From Mimachlamys varia (taxonomy: Eukaryota; Mollusca; Bivalvia; Pectinida; Pectinidae), in the NCBI GenBank assembly GCA_947623455.1, contig OX392534.1, positions 10,364,001 to 10,428,000 on the forward strand: 64,000 nucleotides of DNA, written 5' to 3'. The translations under genes and the position numbers were made by a program. Position 1 is the first letter of the stretch. Every line of letters begins with the position of its first letter. The notes beneath the pieces were generated by a model. It ran no database searches. It saw only the letters and a list, made by a program, of their open reading frames with translations, and was not told the origin of the DNA. Below, piece after piece: positions 1-12,255 of the stretch.

Positions 1-3000
1 GTCTGTATTTTCAGGGCTGGTTTACTGATAGGTTTGGTATTTGTCTGTATTTTCAGGGCTGGTTTATTGATAGGTTTGGTATTTGTCTATATTTTCAGAG
101 CTAGTTTATTGATAGGTTTGGTATTTGTCTATATTTTCAGAGCTAGTTTATTGATAGGTTTGGTATTTGTCTGTGTTTTCAGAACCGGTTCACTGATAGG
201 TTTGGTTTTTGTCTGTATTTTCAGAATTGGTTTACTGATAGGTTTGGTATTTGTCTGTATTTTCAGGGCTGGTTTATTGATAGGTTTGGTATTTGTCTAT
301 TTTTTCAGAGCTAGTTTATTGATCGGTTTGGTATTTGTCTGTGTTTTCAGAACCGGTTTACTGATAGGTTTTGGTATTTGTCTGTGCTTTCAGAATTGGT
401 TTACTGATAGATTGGTATTTGTCTGTATTTTCAGAACCAGTTTACTGATAGGTTTTGGTTTTTGTCTGTGCTTTCAGAATTGGTTTACTGATAGGTTTGG
501 TATTTGTCTGTATTTTCAGAGCTGGTTTATTGATAGGTTTTGTATTTGTCTGTGTTTTCAGGGCTGGTTTACTGATAGGTTTGGTATTTGTCTGTGTTTT
601 CAGAGCTGGTTTGCTGATAGGTTTGGTATTTGTCTGTATTTTCAGGGCTGGTTTACTAATAGGTTTGGTATTTGTCTGTATTTTCAGAACCGGTTTACTG
701 ATAGGTGTGGTATTTGTCTGTGTTTTCAGAGCTGGTTTATTGATAGGTTTGGTATTTGTCTGTATTTTCAGAGCTGGTTTACTGATAGGTTTGGTATTTG
801 TCTAAATTTTCAGGGCTGGTTTGCTGATAGGTTTAGTATTTGTCTGTATTTTCAGGGCTGGTTTACTGATAGGTTTGGTATTTGTCTGTGTTTTCAGAAC
901 CGGTTTACTGATAGGTTTTGGTATTTGTCTGTGTTTTCAGAACCGGTTTACTGATAGGTTTGGTATTTGTCTGTGTTTTCAGAATTGGTTTACTGATAGG
1001 TTTGGTATTTGTCTATGTTTTCAGAACCGGTTTACTGATAGGTTTTGGTATTTGTCTGTGTTTTCAGAACCGGTTTACTGATAGGTTTTGGTATTTGTCT
1101 GTATTTTCAGAACCGGTTTACTGATAGGTTTTGGTATTTGTCTGTATTTTCAGAACCGGTTCACTGATAGGTTTTGGTATTTGTCTGTATTTTCAGAACC
1201 GGTTTACTGATAGGTTTTGGTATTTGTCTGTGTTTTCAAAACCGGTTTACTGGTAGGTTTTGGTATTTGTCTGTGTTTTCAGAGCTGGTTTACTGATAGG
1301 TTTTGGTATTTGTCTGTGTTTTCAGAACCGGTTTACTGATAGGTTTTGGTATTTGTCTGTATTTTCAGGGCCGGTTTACTGATAGGTTTGGTATTTGTCT
1401 GTATTTTCAGAACCGGTTTACTGATAGGTTTTGGTATTTGTCTGTGTTTTCAGAACCGGTTTACTGATAGGTTTGGTATTTGTCTGTGTTTTCAGAATTG
1501 GTTTACTGATAGGTTTGGTATTTGTCTATATTTTCAGAGCTAGTTTATTGATAGGTTTGGTATTTGTCTATATTTTCAGAGCTAGTTTATTGATAGGTTT
1601 GGTATTTGTCTGTGTTTTCAGAACCGGTTCACTGATAGGTTTGGTTTTTGTCTGTATTTTCAGAATTGGTTTACTGATAGGTTTGGTATTTGTCTGTATT
1701 TTCAGGGCTGGTTTATTGATAGGTTTGGTATTTGTCTATTTTTTCAGAGCTAGTTTATTGATCGGTTTGGTATTTGTCTGTGTTTTCAGAACCGGTTTAC
1801 TGATAGGTTTTGGTATTTGTCTGTGCTTTCAGAATTGGTTTACTGATAGATTGGTATTTGTCTGTATTTTCAGAACCAGTTTACTGATAGGTTTTGGTTT
1901 TTGTCTGTGCTTTCAGAATTGGTTTACTGATAGGTTTGGTATTTGTCTGTATTTTCAGAGCTGGTTTATTGATAGGTTTTGTATTTGTCTGTGTTTTCAG
2001 GGCTGGTTTACTGATAGGTTTGGTATTTGTCTGTGTTTTCAGAGCTGGTTTGCTGATAGGTTTGGTATTTGTCTGTATTTTCAGGGCTGGTTTACTAATA
2101 GGTTTGGTATTTGTCTGTATTTTCAGAACCGGTTTACTGATAGGTGTGGTATTTGTCTGTGTTTTCAGAGCTGGTTTATTGATAGGTTTGGTATTTGTCT
2201 GTATTTTCAGAGCTGGTTTACTGATAGGTTTGGTATTTGTCTAAATTTTCAGGGCTGGTTTGCTGATAGGTTTAGTATTTGTCTGTATTTTCAGGGCTGG
2301 TTTACTGATAGGTTTGGTATTTGTCTGTGTTTTCAGAACCGGTTTACTGATAGGTTTTGGTATTTGTCTGTGTTTTCAGAACCGGTTTACTGATAGGTTT
2401 GGTATTTGTCTGTGTTTTCAGAATTGGTTTACTGATAGGTTTGGTATTTGTCTATGTTTTCAGAACCGGTTTACTGATAGGTTTTGGTATTTGTCTGTGT
2501 TTTCAGAACCGGTTTACTGATAGGTTTTGGTATTTGTCTGTATTTTCAGAACCGGTTTACTGATAGGTTTTGGTATTTGTCTGTATTTTCAGAACCGGTT
2601 CACTGATAGGTTTTGGTATTTGTCTGTATTTTCAGAACCGGTTTACTGATAGGTTTTGGTATTTGTCTGTGTTTTCAAAACCGGTTTACTGGTAGGTTTT
2701 GGTATTTGTCTGTGTTTTCAGAGCTGGTTTACTGATAGGTTTTGGTATTTGTCTGTGTTTTCAGAACCGGTTTACTGATAGGTTTTGGTATTTGTCTGTA
2801 TTTTCAGGGCCGGTTTACTGATAGGTTTGGTATTTGTCTGTATTTTCAGAACCGGTTTACTGATAGGTTTTGGTATTTGTCTGTGTTTTCAGAACCGGTT
2901 TACTGATAGGTTTGGTATTTGTCTGTGTTTTCAGAATTGGTTTACTGATAGGTTTGGTATTTGTCTGTGATTTCAGTGCTGGTTGATGGATAGGTTTTGG

Positions 3001-6000
3001 TATTTGTCTGTGTTTTCAGAGCTGGTTTATTGATAGTTTTGGTATTTGTCTGTGTTTTCAGAGCTGGTTTATTGATAGGTTTGGTATTTGTCTGTGTTTT
3101 CAGAGCTGGTTTATTGATTGTTTTGGTATTTGTCTGTGTTTTCAGAGCTGGTTTATTGATAGGTTTGGTATTTGTCTGTGTTTTCAGAGCTGGTTTGCTG
3201 ATAGGTTTGGTATTTGTCTGTGTTTTCAGAATTGGTTTACTGATAGTTTGGTATTTATCTGTATTTTCAGAGCTGGTTTATTGACAGTTTTGGTATTTGT
3301 CTGTGTTTTCAGAGCTGGTTTATTGATAGGTTTGGTATTTGTTTGTGTTTTCAGAGCTGGTTTATTGATAGGTTTGGCATTTGTCTGTCTTTTCAGAATT
3401 GGTTTACTGATAGGTTTAGTATGTATCTGTATTTTCAGTGCTGGTTTATTGATAGGTTTGGTATTTGTCTGCGTTTTCAGTGCTGGTTTATTAATTTTTT
3501 TGTTTATTTGTTTTTTAATTTTGGTTTTCAGAGCTGGTTTACTGATAGGTTTGGTATTTGTCTGTGTTTTCAGAGCTGGTTTACTGATAGGTTTGGAATT
3601 TGTCTGTGTTTTCAGAGCTGGTTTACTGATAGGTTTGGTATTGACTGTGTTTTCATAGCTGGTTTACTGATAGGTTTGATATTTGTCTGTGTTTTCAGAG
3701 CTGGTTTATTGATAGTTTTGGTATTTGTCTGTGTTTTCAGAGCTAGTTTATTGATAGGTTTGGTATTTGTCTGTATTTTCAGGACTGGTTTACTAATAGG
3801 TTTGGTATTTGTCTGTATTTTCAGAACCGGTTTACTGATAGGAGTGGTATTTGTCTGTATTTTCAGAGCTGGTTTATTGATAGGTTTGGTATTTTTCTGT
3901 ATTTTCAGAGCTGGTTTACTGATAGGTTTGGTATTTGTCTAAATTTTCAGGGCTGGTTTGCTGATAGGTTTAGTATTTGTCTGTATTTTCAGGGCTGGTT
4001 TACTGATAGGTTTGGTATTTGTCTGTGTTTTCAGAACCGGTTTATTGATAGGTTTTGGTATTTGTCTGTGTTTTCAGAACCGGTTTACTGATAGGTTTGG
4101 TATTTGTCTGTGTTTTCAGAATTGGTTTACTGATAGGTTTGGTATTTGTCTATGTTTTCAGAACCGGTTTACTGATAGGTTTTGGTATTTGTCTGTGTTT
4201 TCAGAACCGGTTTACTGATAGGTTTTGGTATTTGTCTGTATTTTCAGAACCGGTTTACTGATAGGTTTTGGTATTTGTCTGTATTTTCAGAACCGGTTCA
4301 CTGATAGGTTTTGGTATTTGTCTGTATTTTCAGAACCGGTTTACTGATAGGTTTTGGTATTTGTCTGTGTTTTCAAAACCGGTTTACTGGTAGGTTTTGG
4401 TATTTGTCTGTGTTTTCAAAACCGGTTTACTGATAGGTTTTGGTATTTGTCTGTGTTTTCAGAACCGGTTTACTGATAGGTTTTGGTATTTGTCTGTATT
4501 TTCAGGGCTGGTTTACTGATAGGTTTGGTATTTGTCTGTATTTTCAGAACCGGTTTACTGATAGGTTTTGGTATTTGTCTGTGTTTTCAGAACCAGTTTA
4601 CTGATAGGTTTGGTATTTGTCTGTGTTTTCAGAATTGGTTTACTGATAGGTTTGGTATTTGTCTGTGATTTCAGTGCTGGTTGATGGATAGGTTTTGGTA
4701 TTTGTCTGTGTTTTCAGAGCTGGTTTATTGATAGTTTTGGTATTTGTCTGTGTTTTCAGAGCTGGTTTATTGATAGGTTTGGTATTTGTCTGTGTTTTCA
4801 GAGCTGGTTTATTGATTGTTTTGGTATTTGTCTGTGTTTTCAGAATTGGTTTACTGATAGTTTGGTATTTATCTGTATAGAGCTGGTTTATTGACAGTTT
4901 TGGTATTTGTCTGTGTTTTCAGAGCTGGTTTATTGATAGGTTTGGTATTTGTTTGTGTTTTCAGAGCTGGTTTATTGATAGGTTTGGCATTTGTCTGTCT
5001 TTTCAGAATTGGTTTACTGATAGGTTTAGTATGTATCTGTATTTTCAGTGCTGGTTTATTGATAGGTTTGGTATTTGTCTGTGTTTCAGTGCTGGTTTTA
5101 TTAATTTTTTTGTTTATTTGTTTTTTAATTTTGGTTTTCAGAGCTGGTTTACTGATAGGTTTGGTATTTGTCTGTGTTTTCAGAGCTGGTTTACTGATAG
5201 GTTTGGAATTTGTCTGTGTTTTCAGAGCTGGTTTACTGATAGGTTTGGTATTGACTGTGTTTTCATAGCTGGTTTACTGATAGGTTTGATATTTGTCTGT
5301 GTTTTCAGAGCTGGTTTATTGATAGTTTTGGTATTTGTCTGTGTTTTCAGAGCTGGTTTATTGATAGGTTTGGTATTTGTCTGTGTTTTCAGAGCTGGTT
5401 TGTTGATAGGTTTGGTATTTGTCTGTGTTTTCAGAATTGGTTTACTGATAGTTTGGTATTTATCTGTATTTTTAGGGCTGGTTTATTGAAAGGTTTGGTA
5501 TTTGTCTGTGTTTTCAGAGCTGGTTTATTTATTTTTTTGTTTAATTGTTTTTTTTATTTTGGTTTTCAGAGTTGGATTGCTGATAGGTTTTGTATTTGTG
5601 TTTTCAGAGCTTGTTTACTGAGAGGTTTGGTATTTGTCTGTGTTTTCAGGGCTGGCTTACTGATAGGTTTGGTATGTGTCTGTGTTTTCAGAGCTGGTTT
5701 ACTGATAGGTTTGGTTTTTGTCTGTGTTTTCAGGACTGGTTTATTGATAGGTTTGGTATGTGTCTGTGTTTTCAGGGCTGGTTTACTGATAGGTTTGGTA
5801 TGTGTCTGTGTTTTCAGAGCTGGTTTGCTGATAGGTTTGGTATTTGTCTATGTTTTCAGAGCTGGTTTGCTGATAGGTTTGGTATGTGTCTGTGTTTTCA
5901 GAGCTGGTTTGCTGTTAGGTTTGGTATGTGTCTGTGTTTTCAGAGCTGGTTTATTGATAGGTTTGGTATTTGTCTGTGTTTTCAGAGCTGGTTTGCTGAT

Positions 6001-6153
6001 AGGTTTGGTATTTGTCTGTGTTTTCAGAGCTGGTTTGCTGATAGGTTTGGTATGTGTCTGTGTTTTCAGAGCTGGTTTATTGATAGGTTTGGTATTTGTC
6101 TGTGTTTTCAGAATTGGTTTACTGATAGGTTTGGTATTTGTCTGTATTTTCAG
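1..6153 (+). repeat. 42-43 bp minisatellite with a splice acceptor in each unit
   Basis: About 145 tandem copies of a 42 or 43 bp unit. Each has a pyrimidine-rich run ending in TTTTCAG, then a short segment like agctggtttactgatag, then GTTTGG. The array starts before the window and its last copy is the acceptor and first bases of the transmembrane exon at 6154, so it seems to have grown from that intron/exon boundary. There is higher-order structure: about 80-1528 recurs 1439 bp later almost unchanged, and much of 2070-2970 recurs 1698 bp later. Some units near 3490, 5100 and 5530 carry a T-rich variant insert. The long open frames in the array (14-residue periods) follow from the stop-poor unit and are not evidence of a gene by themselves. 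Confidence 0.95.
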
Positions 6154-6731
6154 GACTGGTTTGCTGATAATATCCCAGTGCTGGTCGGGGCTGGAGCTGG
6201 TTCCCTTGTCCTAGTGGCAATCATTGTTATTCTGTATAAACGAAGAAGACACAGGTAGGCACATATAATTATATCCATGCTGCAATATAGATTGAGTTCT
6301 TATTGTTTATGTAGTGGGTAAAAATCAATATTTATGCTTTAACTTTTTGCAAAAATTTGCCTTGTTTATTTTCACTTGCCCATTTCAATGAAAAACATGG
6401 TATTGCTGTTAGTATGAAAGGAATATTCCATGTGCATTTGTTTCAATAAATTATCAGTTAGAATATTTGTAGTAAAGAAATCTGAGTAGAAAGTGAGAAT
6501 CATTTGAATGCTAAATGAATGTAGCATTAAAGGACGCCATATGTTCAAATTGTAACAACATGCTGTATTCCCTACAGTATACTTAAACACAGTCCATGAA
6601 TTCGGTGTGTTGATTTTTCCAGGAGAAGAGAATCGACTGTGTTGGACGATAGTATTGGCCTAGAGAGACGTGTTTCATCGTTAAAACTCATGAACAACCC
6701 GGTGTATGACACTTATACTACTAACGCGTAG
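6154..6731 (+). CDS. Last two exons of a single-pass membrane receptor with an NPxY tail (partial)
   Basis: Two exons are visible. Exon 6154-6254 follows TTTTCAG, starts in frame with GAC, and encodes DNIPVLVGAG, a hydrophobic helix of about 20 residues and the stop-transfer stretch YKRRRHR; it ends at AG|GTAGGC in phase 2. Exon 6623-6731 follows a pyrimidine-rich acceptor, restores the frame (AG+G), and encodes a 36-residue tail ending in TAG. The tail contains NPVY (6696-6707) followed by DTY. NPxY motifs are known to bind PTB domains and clathrin adaptors, so endocytosis or phosphotyrosine signalling is plausible. The ectodomain lies before the window, so the family cannot be named. Splice sites and phases agree well; the function is inferred. 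Confidence 0.8.
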
Positions 6732-7139
6732 CCTGGTAGGACGGGCTAGGCCGGGCGAGCTACGTATTCTAGACTGGTTCTAGTCTGACAGGCCAGGGTA
6801 TGCCGGACTAGCTACGTATTCTAGTCTGTTAGGCCGGACTAGGTCAGAGAAAGCTTGACTTGGCCGGACTGGCTACTCTAGCCTGATTCTAGCCTGATAA
6901 GCCGGGCAACCTATTCTAGTCAGTGTATTAAGGATTTTTTTCTAAAAGTCAATATCAGTTTAATATTGTCATGGCTGCATCTGTGATACCTATTGTAAAA
7001 ATTATGTGTGAAATATATTTTTTAATATGTATTGTCTTAATACTTTATATGTTACCACGCGAACTGTGAAATGTTTATTGTTGCAGTGCCGTGTCTAAAT
7101 ATGCGACCCTTGATAAATTAAAGATATTTTCAATTAGTA
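6732..7139 (+). other. Probable 3' UTR of the NPxY receptor gene
   Basis: The sequence after the stop begins with a diverged GC-richer tandem repeat (6732-6925) built on variants of ggccggactagctacgtattctag. It then turns AT-rich and contains an ATTAAA poly(A)-signal variant at 7117-7122, just before the next minisatellite. Transcript end is inferred. Confidence 0.45.
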
Positions 7140-8335
7140 TTTAGTATTGATGGTGCTTAGACAACAGAGCTGTGATTGGTGGTGCTAAGCCTGAGACAAA
7201 ACACCAGGGCAGTAATTGGTGGTGCTTAGCCTGAGACAAAACACAAGGACAGTAACTGGTGGTACTTAGCCTGGGACATTACAACAGAGCAGTGACTGGT
7301 GGTACTTAGCCTGGGACAAAACGACATAGCAGTGATTGGTGGTGCTTAGCCTGAGACAAAACAACAGAGCAGTGATTGGTGGTGCTTAGCCTGAGACAAA
7401 ACACCAGGGCAGTGACTGGTGGTACTTAGCCTGGGACAAAACAACAGAGCAGTGACTGGTGGTACTTAGCCTGGGACAATACGACAGAGCGGTGATTGGT
7501 GGTGCTTAGCCTGAGACAAAACAACAGAGCAGTGATTGGTGGTGCTTAGCCTGAGACAAAACACCAGGACAGTGACTGGTGGTGCTTAGCCTGAGAAAAA
7601 ACAACAGAGCGGTGATTGGTGGTGCTTAGCCTGAGACAAAACAACAGAGCAGTGACTGGTGGTACTTAGCCTGAGACAAAACACCAGGGCAGTGACTGGT
7701 GGTACTTAGCCTGAGAAAAAAAACAGAGCAGTGATTGGTGGTGCTTAGCCTGAGAAAAAACAACAGAGCAGTGATTGGTGGTGCTTAGCCTGAGACAAAA
7801 CAACAGAGCAGTGATTGGTGGTGCTTAGTCTGAGACAAAACACCAGGGCAGTGATTGGTGGTGCTTAGCCTGAGACAAAACACCAGGGCAGTGACTGGTG
7901 GTACTTAGCTGGGACAAAACAACAGAGCAGTGACTGGTGGTACTTAGCCTGGGACAAAACGACAGAGCAGTGATTGGTGGTGCTTAGCCTGAGACAAAAC
8001 ACCAGGGCAGTGATTGGTGGTGCTTAGCCTGAGACAAAACACCAGGGCAGTGACTGGTGGTACTTAGCCTGAGACAAAACACCAGGGCAGTGATTGGTGG
8101 TGCTTAGCCTGAGACAAAACAACAGAGCAGTGATTGATGGTGCTTAGCCTGAGACAAAACACCAGGGCAGTGATTGGTGGTGCTTAGCCTGAGACAAAAC
8201 ACCTGAGAAGTGATTGGTGGTGCTTAGCCTGAGACAAAACACCTGAGAAGTGATTGGTGGTGCTTAGCCTGAGACAAAACACAGAGCAGTGATTGGTGGT
8301 GCTTAGCTTTGGTTAAAACCCCAGGGCAGTGATTG
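7140..8335. repeat. 40 bp minisatellite, about 30 copies
   Basis: Tandem 40 bp units with the core ggtggtgcttagcctgagac followed by aaaacaacagagcagtgatt. Variants alternate between acaacagag and acaccaggg and between gtgctt and gtactt, giving a dimer-like pattern in places. It starts within about 20 bp of the candidate poly(A) signal of the upstream gene and fades near 8335. Confidence 0.93.
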
Positions 8336-9997
8336 CTTTGTGGAATCCGAGGGTTCTCGTAATAGATGTGTGATACTTATGTCCATAAATGTACATAAAT
8401 ATTATCTGAAGTAGCCGAGCTGTTTCAGCGATACCCTTTCAATAGTATACAGTTAATACATGCCCTTGCAGTTAATAGTCAAAACTGTTTTCTTATGTGT
8501 TAGGACTAACCTGACAAACCTATTTCCCAAATTTCGCCTGCATGTAAACAAAACGCTTTAATCAAGATCACATAAACGATTTAACGCGTTCCTGCATAAG
8601 TTCGTGACGTTCCTGTGCAAATAGTAGAACTGATACATAGCCGTGTATGAAAATCATTGGATTTACTAGGAAACAAAGTCAAACTCATTGAGTATCTTTT
8701 TAATGATCTGTACTACGACATGTGACACACTACTTTTGACGTCATGCCTAGCACGAGACCAGCGATATCTCGGTTTGAAGCACTGATTTGATTAGCAATA
8801 TAACTTGGCCGTTATATACAAACTTTGCTGGTTTTTATCATCGTTATCTTGGGTGAACTTGACCAGAGACGTGTATCACTTGAGAGAATGATAACAAATC
8901 AAACGGCTACACTGAGCTGGTGTCCGCGCAACAAGGGAAGCAACTCTTATGAAATTAAATAACTGAATTTGCAGATTATTCAAAATGCACCATTTTCTGG
9001 TATATAACGTAACGTTCAATTTACTCGCAAAATTGCAAAAATAACTAAGCCATATCCTATAAAAAGAACGAAAATTGTGATCTTACTTGTTCGTCTTTGT
9101 GGATCGCAAAAAAAACCAAGTCAAATAAATTTTGTTTACACTGTACCAAACTCCAAACATATTACTTACACCAAATGAGAGTTTCCACTGCATTTACTAA
9201 GTACGTTTACAAATCTCCAAATACATATCATTTGTACGTCATATGAGGCGAAAAAGTTCGATTAAAACGTTTTGCGTTAGTGTTAGAGTTTAATTCTATA
9301 ATAACTTCGTTTAATGTTTATATGAGGGTGCATAACTTTTGTGTTATTTGAAACTTGCGTTTTAACCTAACGGGCGTCTTTCTATTTATCTTGCACAAAG
9401 ATTGCATTAAAATTGACAATTCGTAAAATCTTACCGACGTTTGGTAATTAAATATATTGAAACCCGGGTTACTTTCATCTGAATATTGAGATATCAAAAT
9501 TTGGCAACTATTAAATGATACCCGACACATTGTTAGAAACAGACGGATTGTTAACGTTAGTTCTTATACCCTACTGGTATGTACAATTATATGTACGATA
9601 TCTCTAAATGTAGTTGCATTCATCGCTATATATTTACATTATGATTGTTTCTTCTCTATATGAACATACCAACTGAAAACAACAAACACTAGACTATGAA
9701 TACATCATGAATACAGTATGAATACATCAATTCACGTGAATTACTTATGACGTAATATATTAGTCTTGTTCAATGGGAGTCGTACGGCTTCGCTTCGGAT
9801 AACATGGAGAATGCCCCCGCGTCAAACGTTCAAATGACTACGGTAGATTATTGGCGCCAATTTTACCCAAATTATGGCTGTTCCGCCTTTTTCGTTTAAA
9901 GGACGGCGCAATAACAAAAGCAGTTGATTAACCAGTTGTTAAATAAATAAGAAAATAAATTAGACAATTGTTCAGTAGTAAAAATATAAATATATGA
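8336..9997. other. Intergenic, nothing recognised
   Basis: AT-rich, with stops in all frames and only short chance open frames. I see no exon with credible splice sites, no RNA gene and no tandem repeat. Confidence 0.5.
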
Positions 9998-10119
9998 ATT
10001 GAACGGCGTTGTTTTAATGTTCATGCCGGTAACAACATTAAACATTTGCGGGCTTCATGCAATATGGATGTAACCGCTTTGCATTCATACCGGCATGAAA
10101 ATTAAAAACGCCGTTCAAT
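9998..10119. repeat. Hairpin-forming inverted repeat, MITE-like
   Basis: The arm at 9998-10030 (attgaacggcgttgttttaa and on) is nearly the reverse complement of 10089-10119 (accggcatgaaaattaaaaa and on). The spacer is about 58 bp and no coding capacity is visible. It fits a small non-autonomous DNA transposon, but no clear target duplication was found. Confidence 0.65.
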
Positions 10120-10729
10120 CCCTATTTAAATGCCCATTAACTGGCCATTTAGGGACGTGCCAGGTTTCGGTGGTGGAGGAAAGCTAGCAGAAAACCATTC
10201 CTCTAGAGACCTAGGTCTTTGAAGGCTAGTAGTAGGATTGCAGGACGCTTGGTCATCTTACCCTACAAGTTGACGACACATGTAACGTATTAAATATCTA
10301 CTAGTGATAGCGAGATAGCATTTACCGTCAATGCATTATGTTTCCCGTTTCTGTATAAAACTATTGTATATAGTTTTTATTCTGTAGTTTCATTGTGGAC
10401 TACCATACGTATGTCCTCAACAACTTGTTATCCAAAGTTTAAACTTAAAGCTGACAGAGCAAGGTAAAAGGCTTTCAATAACTTATAACATTAAAAAAAG
10501 TATTCTTCCCCCCCCCCCCCCCCCCCCGATTTTGATATATTTCCCGGCAAAAATCTTGGTACTTCCCTAGAAACAATAATGAGAAAAGATGGGGATGTCA
10601 AAGCGGAAAAAAAATCAATTGATTCCATTGATCAAAATATGTGATATCTACGAGTTACTTCCCTTCTATCACCATAAGTTGTCAAAATATGTTCGAGGAG
10701 CAATGTCGAGTCTGTATTTTATGTAATTA
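10120..10729. other. Intergenic with a poly-C run
   Basis: Apart from an uninterrupted run of 20 C at 10508-10527, nothing is recognised. The run may mark an assembly-sensitive or length-variable site. Confidence 0.5.
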
Positions 10730-11145
10730 AATAAGATATCTTATATAGTATATGAGATATATTATATAAAATACCTTATATACTATATAAGATATTGTAT
10801 ATGTTATATAAGATATCTCATATACCATATAAGATATCTTAAATATTATATGAGATATATTATATAATTATATAAGGTATCTTATATACTATATGAGATA
10901 TCTTATATAGAAATTAAATGACATTCCTTAAAAAAGTATATAAGATATCAAATATACTATCTAAGATATTTTATATCGTATTTAAGATATCTCATGTAAT
11001 TTTCTATATAAGATATCTTATCTAATATATAAGATATCTTATTTAATATATAAGATGTCTTATTTAATATATAAGATATCTTATTTAATATATAAGATAT
11101 CTTATATTATTGAAATATCGTTGCTGTATAAGATATCTTATATAG
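10730..11145. repeat. Array of the palindrome ATAAGATATCTTAT and variants
   Basis: A dense run of short palindromes centred on GATATC, with variants such as atgagatatctcat and ataaggtatcttat, joined by AT-rich linkers. Units are 14-20 bp and irregularly spaced, so this is a field of repeated palindromes and not a regular minisatellite. A small outlier lies at 11668-11700 and a second field at 12256-12452. Confidence 0.85.
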
Positions 11146-12109
11146 AATGAGATTTCGAGGCATTAAAAGCCAGAAACTAATTTCTCCCTCGAAAACTTAT
11201 GTGGAACACATAAGGCCTACTTGTCTCGCTTCTGTTATGGCCTTATTTTTTTCATTTTTCATCAAGTTTATGCTAAACTATTATAACGATGTCCAAATTA
11301 AAGTTTTCATAGTCAAGAGTCTCATAGTGTACTTGATGTAAGGGCGGTTGAGGTGATATATTTCAAAGATCGTAATATTTGTACGTTTGAAAAGTGTCAT
11401 TTTAATTTGAATTGAATTGAATCTTAAGAGGTTCTCGTGTAGTTACAAGCCGTTTTCGTTTAAGCGGTTCAACCGGTCCCATCGGACCATATTTAATAAG
11501 ATCGGACCTATTGATATTATGCTACTGTCAGGCGAGTCTTGAAAATGTCTTGCAAGGTCTACATAACCATTTGCCTACACACGTTACCAAACGAACGTCC
11601 CTAAGTAAACCCTCGAGAGATTCCGGACGGGGAGCTTCATTTCGACATTTTGTTAAAGTCTCGTTCCTATATAAGATATCTGATATAGTACGAGATTTTG
11701 ATTATATAATATTTCTCTCATATCTCGCCATGTTGGATAGAGGTTGCCCATGTAAGAAAGCTATGTAAGAAAAATCTATCTTAAATAGCATTTTACGCGA
11801 CGTGACGTCACAATGGCTCACCAATGGCGTGACGTCATGAATACGGTAAACTCTGATGCCGGAAAGAGAAAACGACGGCGTGATAAAATTAAAACCTTTC
11901 ACAAACTTTTAACCATAAACACCAGGAAGAGGAGATAATTTTTTTTCTGCGCAAACTTTGTTTGCAAATATAGGGTATGCTTAAACTCGCTGTCTAATTC
12001 GTTTTCGTCAAAAAAGCTCAAGGAAAAAGTTGAAATTTCAAAATGGTAGCCTGTTTAAACATATTTTCATGGTTTTTGAGCTTATTCGGGTATTCGATAT
12101 GAGAGAAAA
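11146..12109. other. Intergenic between palindrome fields, with two TGACGTCA sites
   Basis: No convincing exon. One palindrome patch (tataagatatctgatata) lies at 11668-11700. Two perfect CRE-type octamers TGACGTCA lie at 11803-11810 and 11830-11837. CREB/ATF proteins bind this octamer in animals; with no recognised promoter beside it, function is unproven. Confidence 0.4.
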
Positions 12110-12250
12110 AGACTCTTTCATTATGTGTGGATATTTCCCCCTCGGGATCACAAAATGTGGTAAAACCCTCGGCAAGCCTCGGGTTTCACCACATTTTGTG
12201 ACCCTCGGGTGGAATATCCCTATCCTACATACACGCATATGAAAGAGTCT
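12110..12250. mobile_element. 141 bp hairpin element, MITE-like
   Basis: Nearly the whole element is an inverted repeat. AGACTCTTTCAT at the left pairs with its complement at the right end, and cacaaaatgtggtaaaaccc pairs with its near-complement across a loop of a few bases near 12174. Both strands therefore show mirrored short open frames, which are artefacts. It sits just before the second palindrome field. No clear target duplication was seen. Confidence 0.75.
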
Positions 12251-12255
12251 TATAA

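Noticed and set aside
34..3284. Long open frames in the 42 bp array that look like repetitive membrane proteins (VFVCVFRAGLLIGL repeats)
   Set aside because: They are translations of a stop-poor tandem unit in one or another phase and shift frame whenever a 43 bp unit occurs; no start context or splice structure supports them.
7140..8335. CRISPR-like appearance of regularly spaced repeats
   Set aside because: The units are head-to-tail with no unique spacers, and the DNA is eukaryotic.
12030..12242. Mirrored open frames on both strands
   Set aside because: Produced by the perfect hairpin element at 12110-12250.
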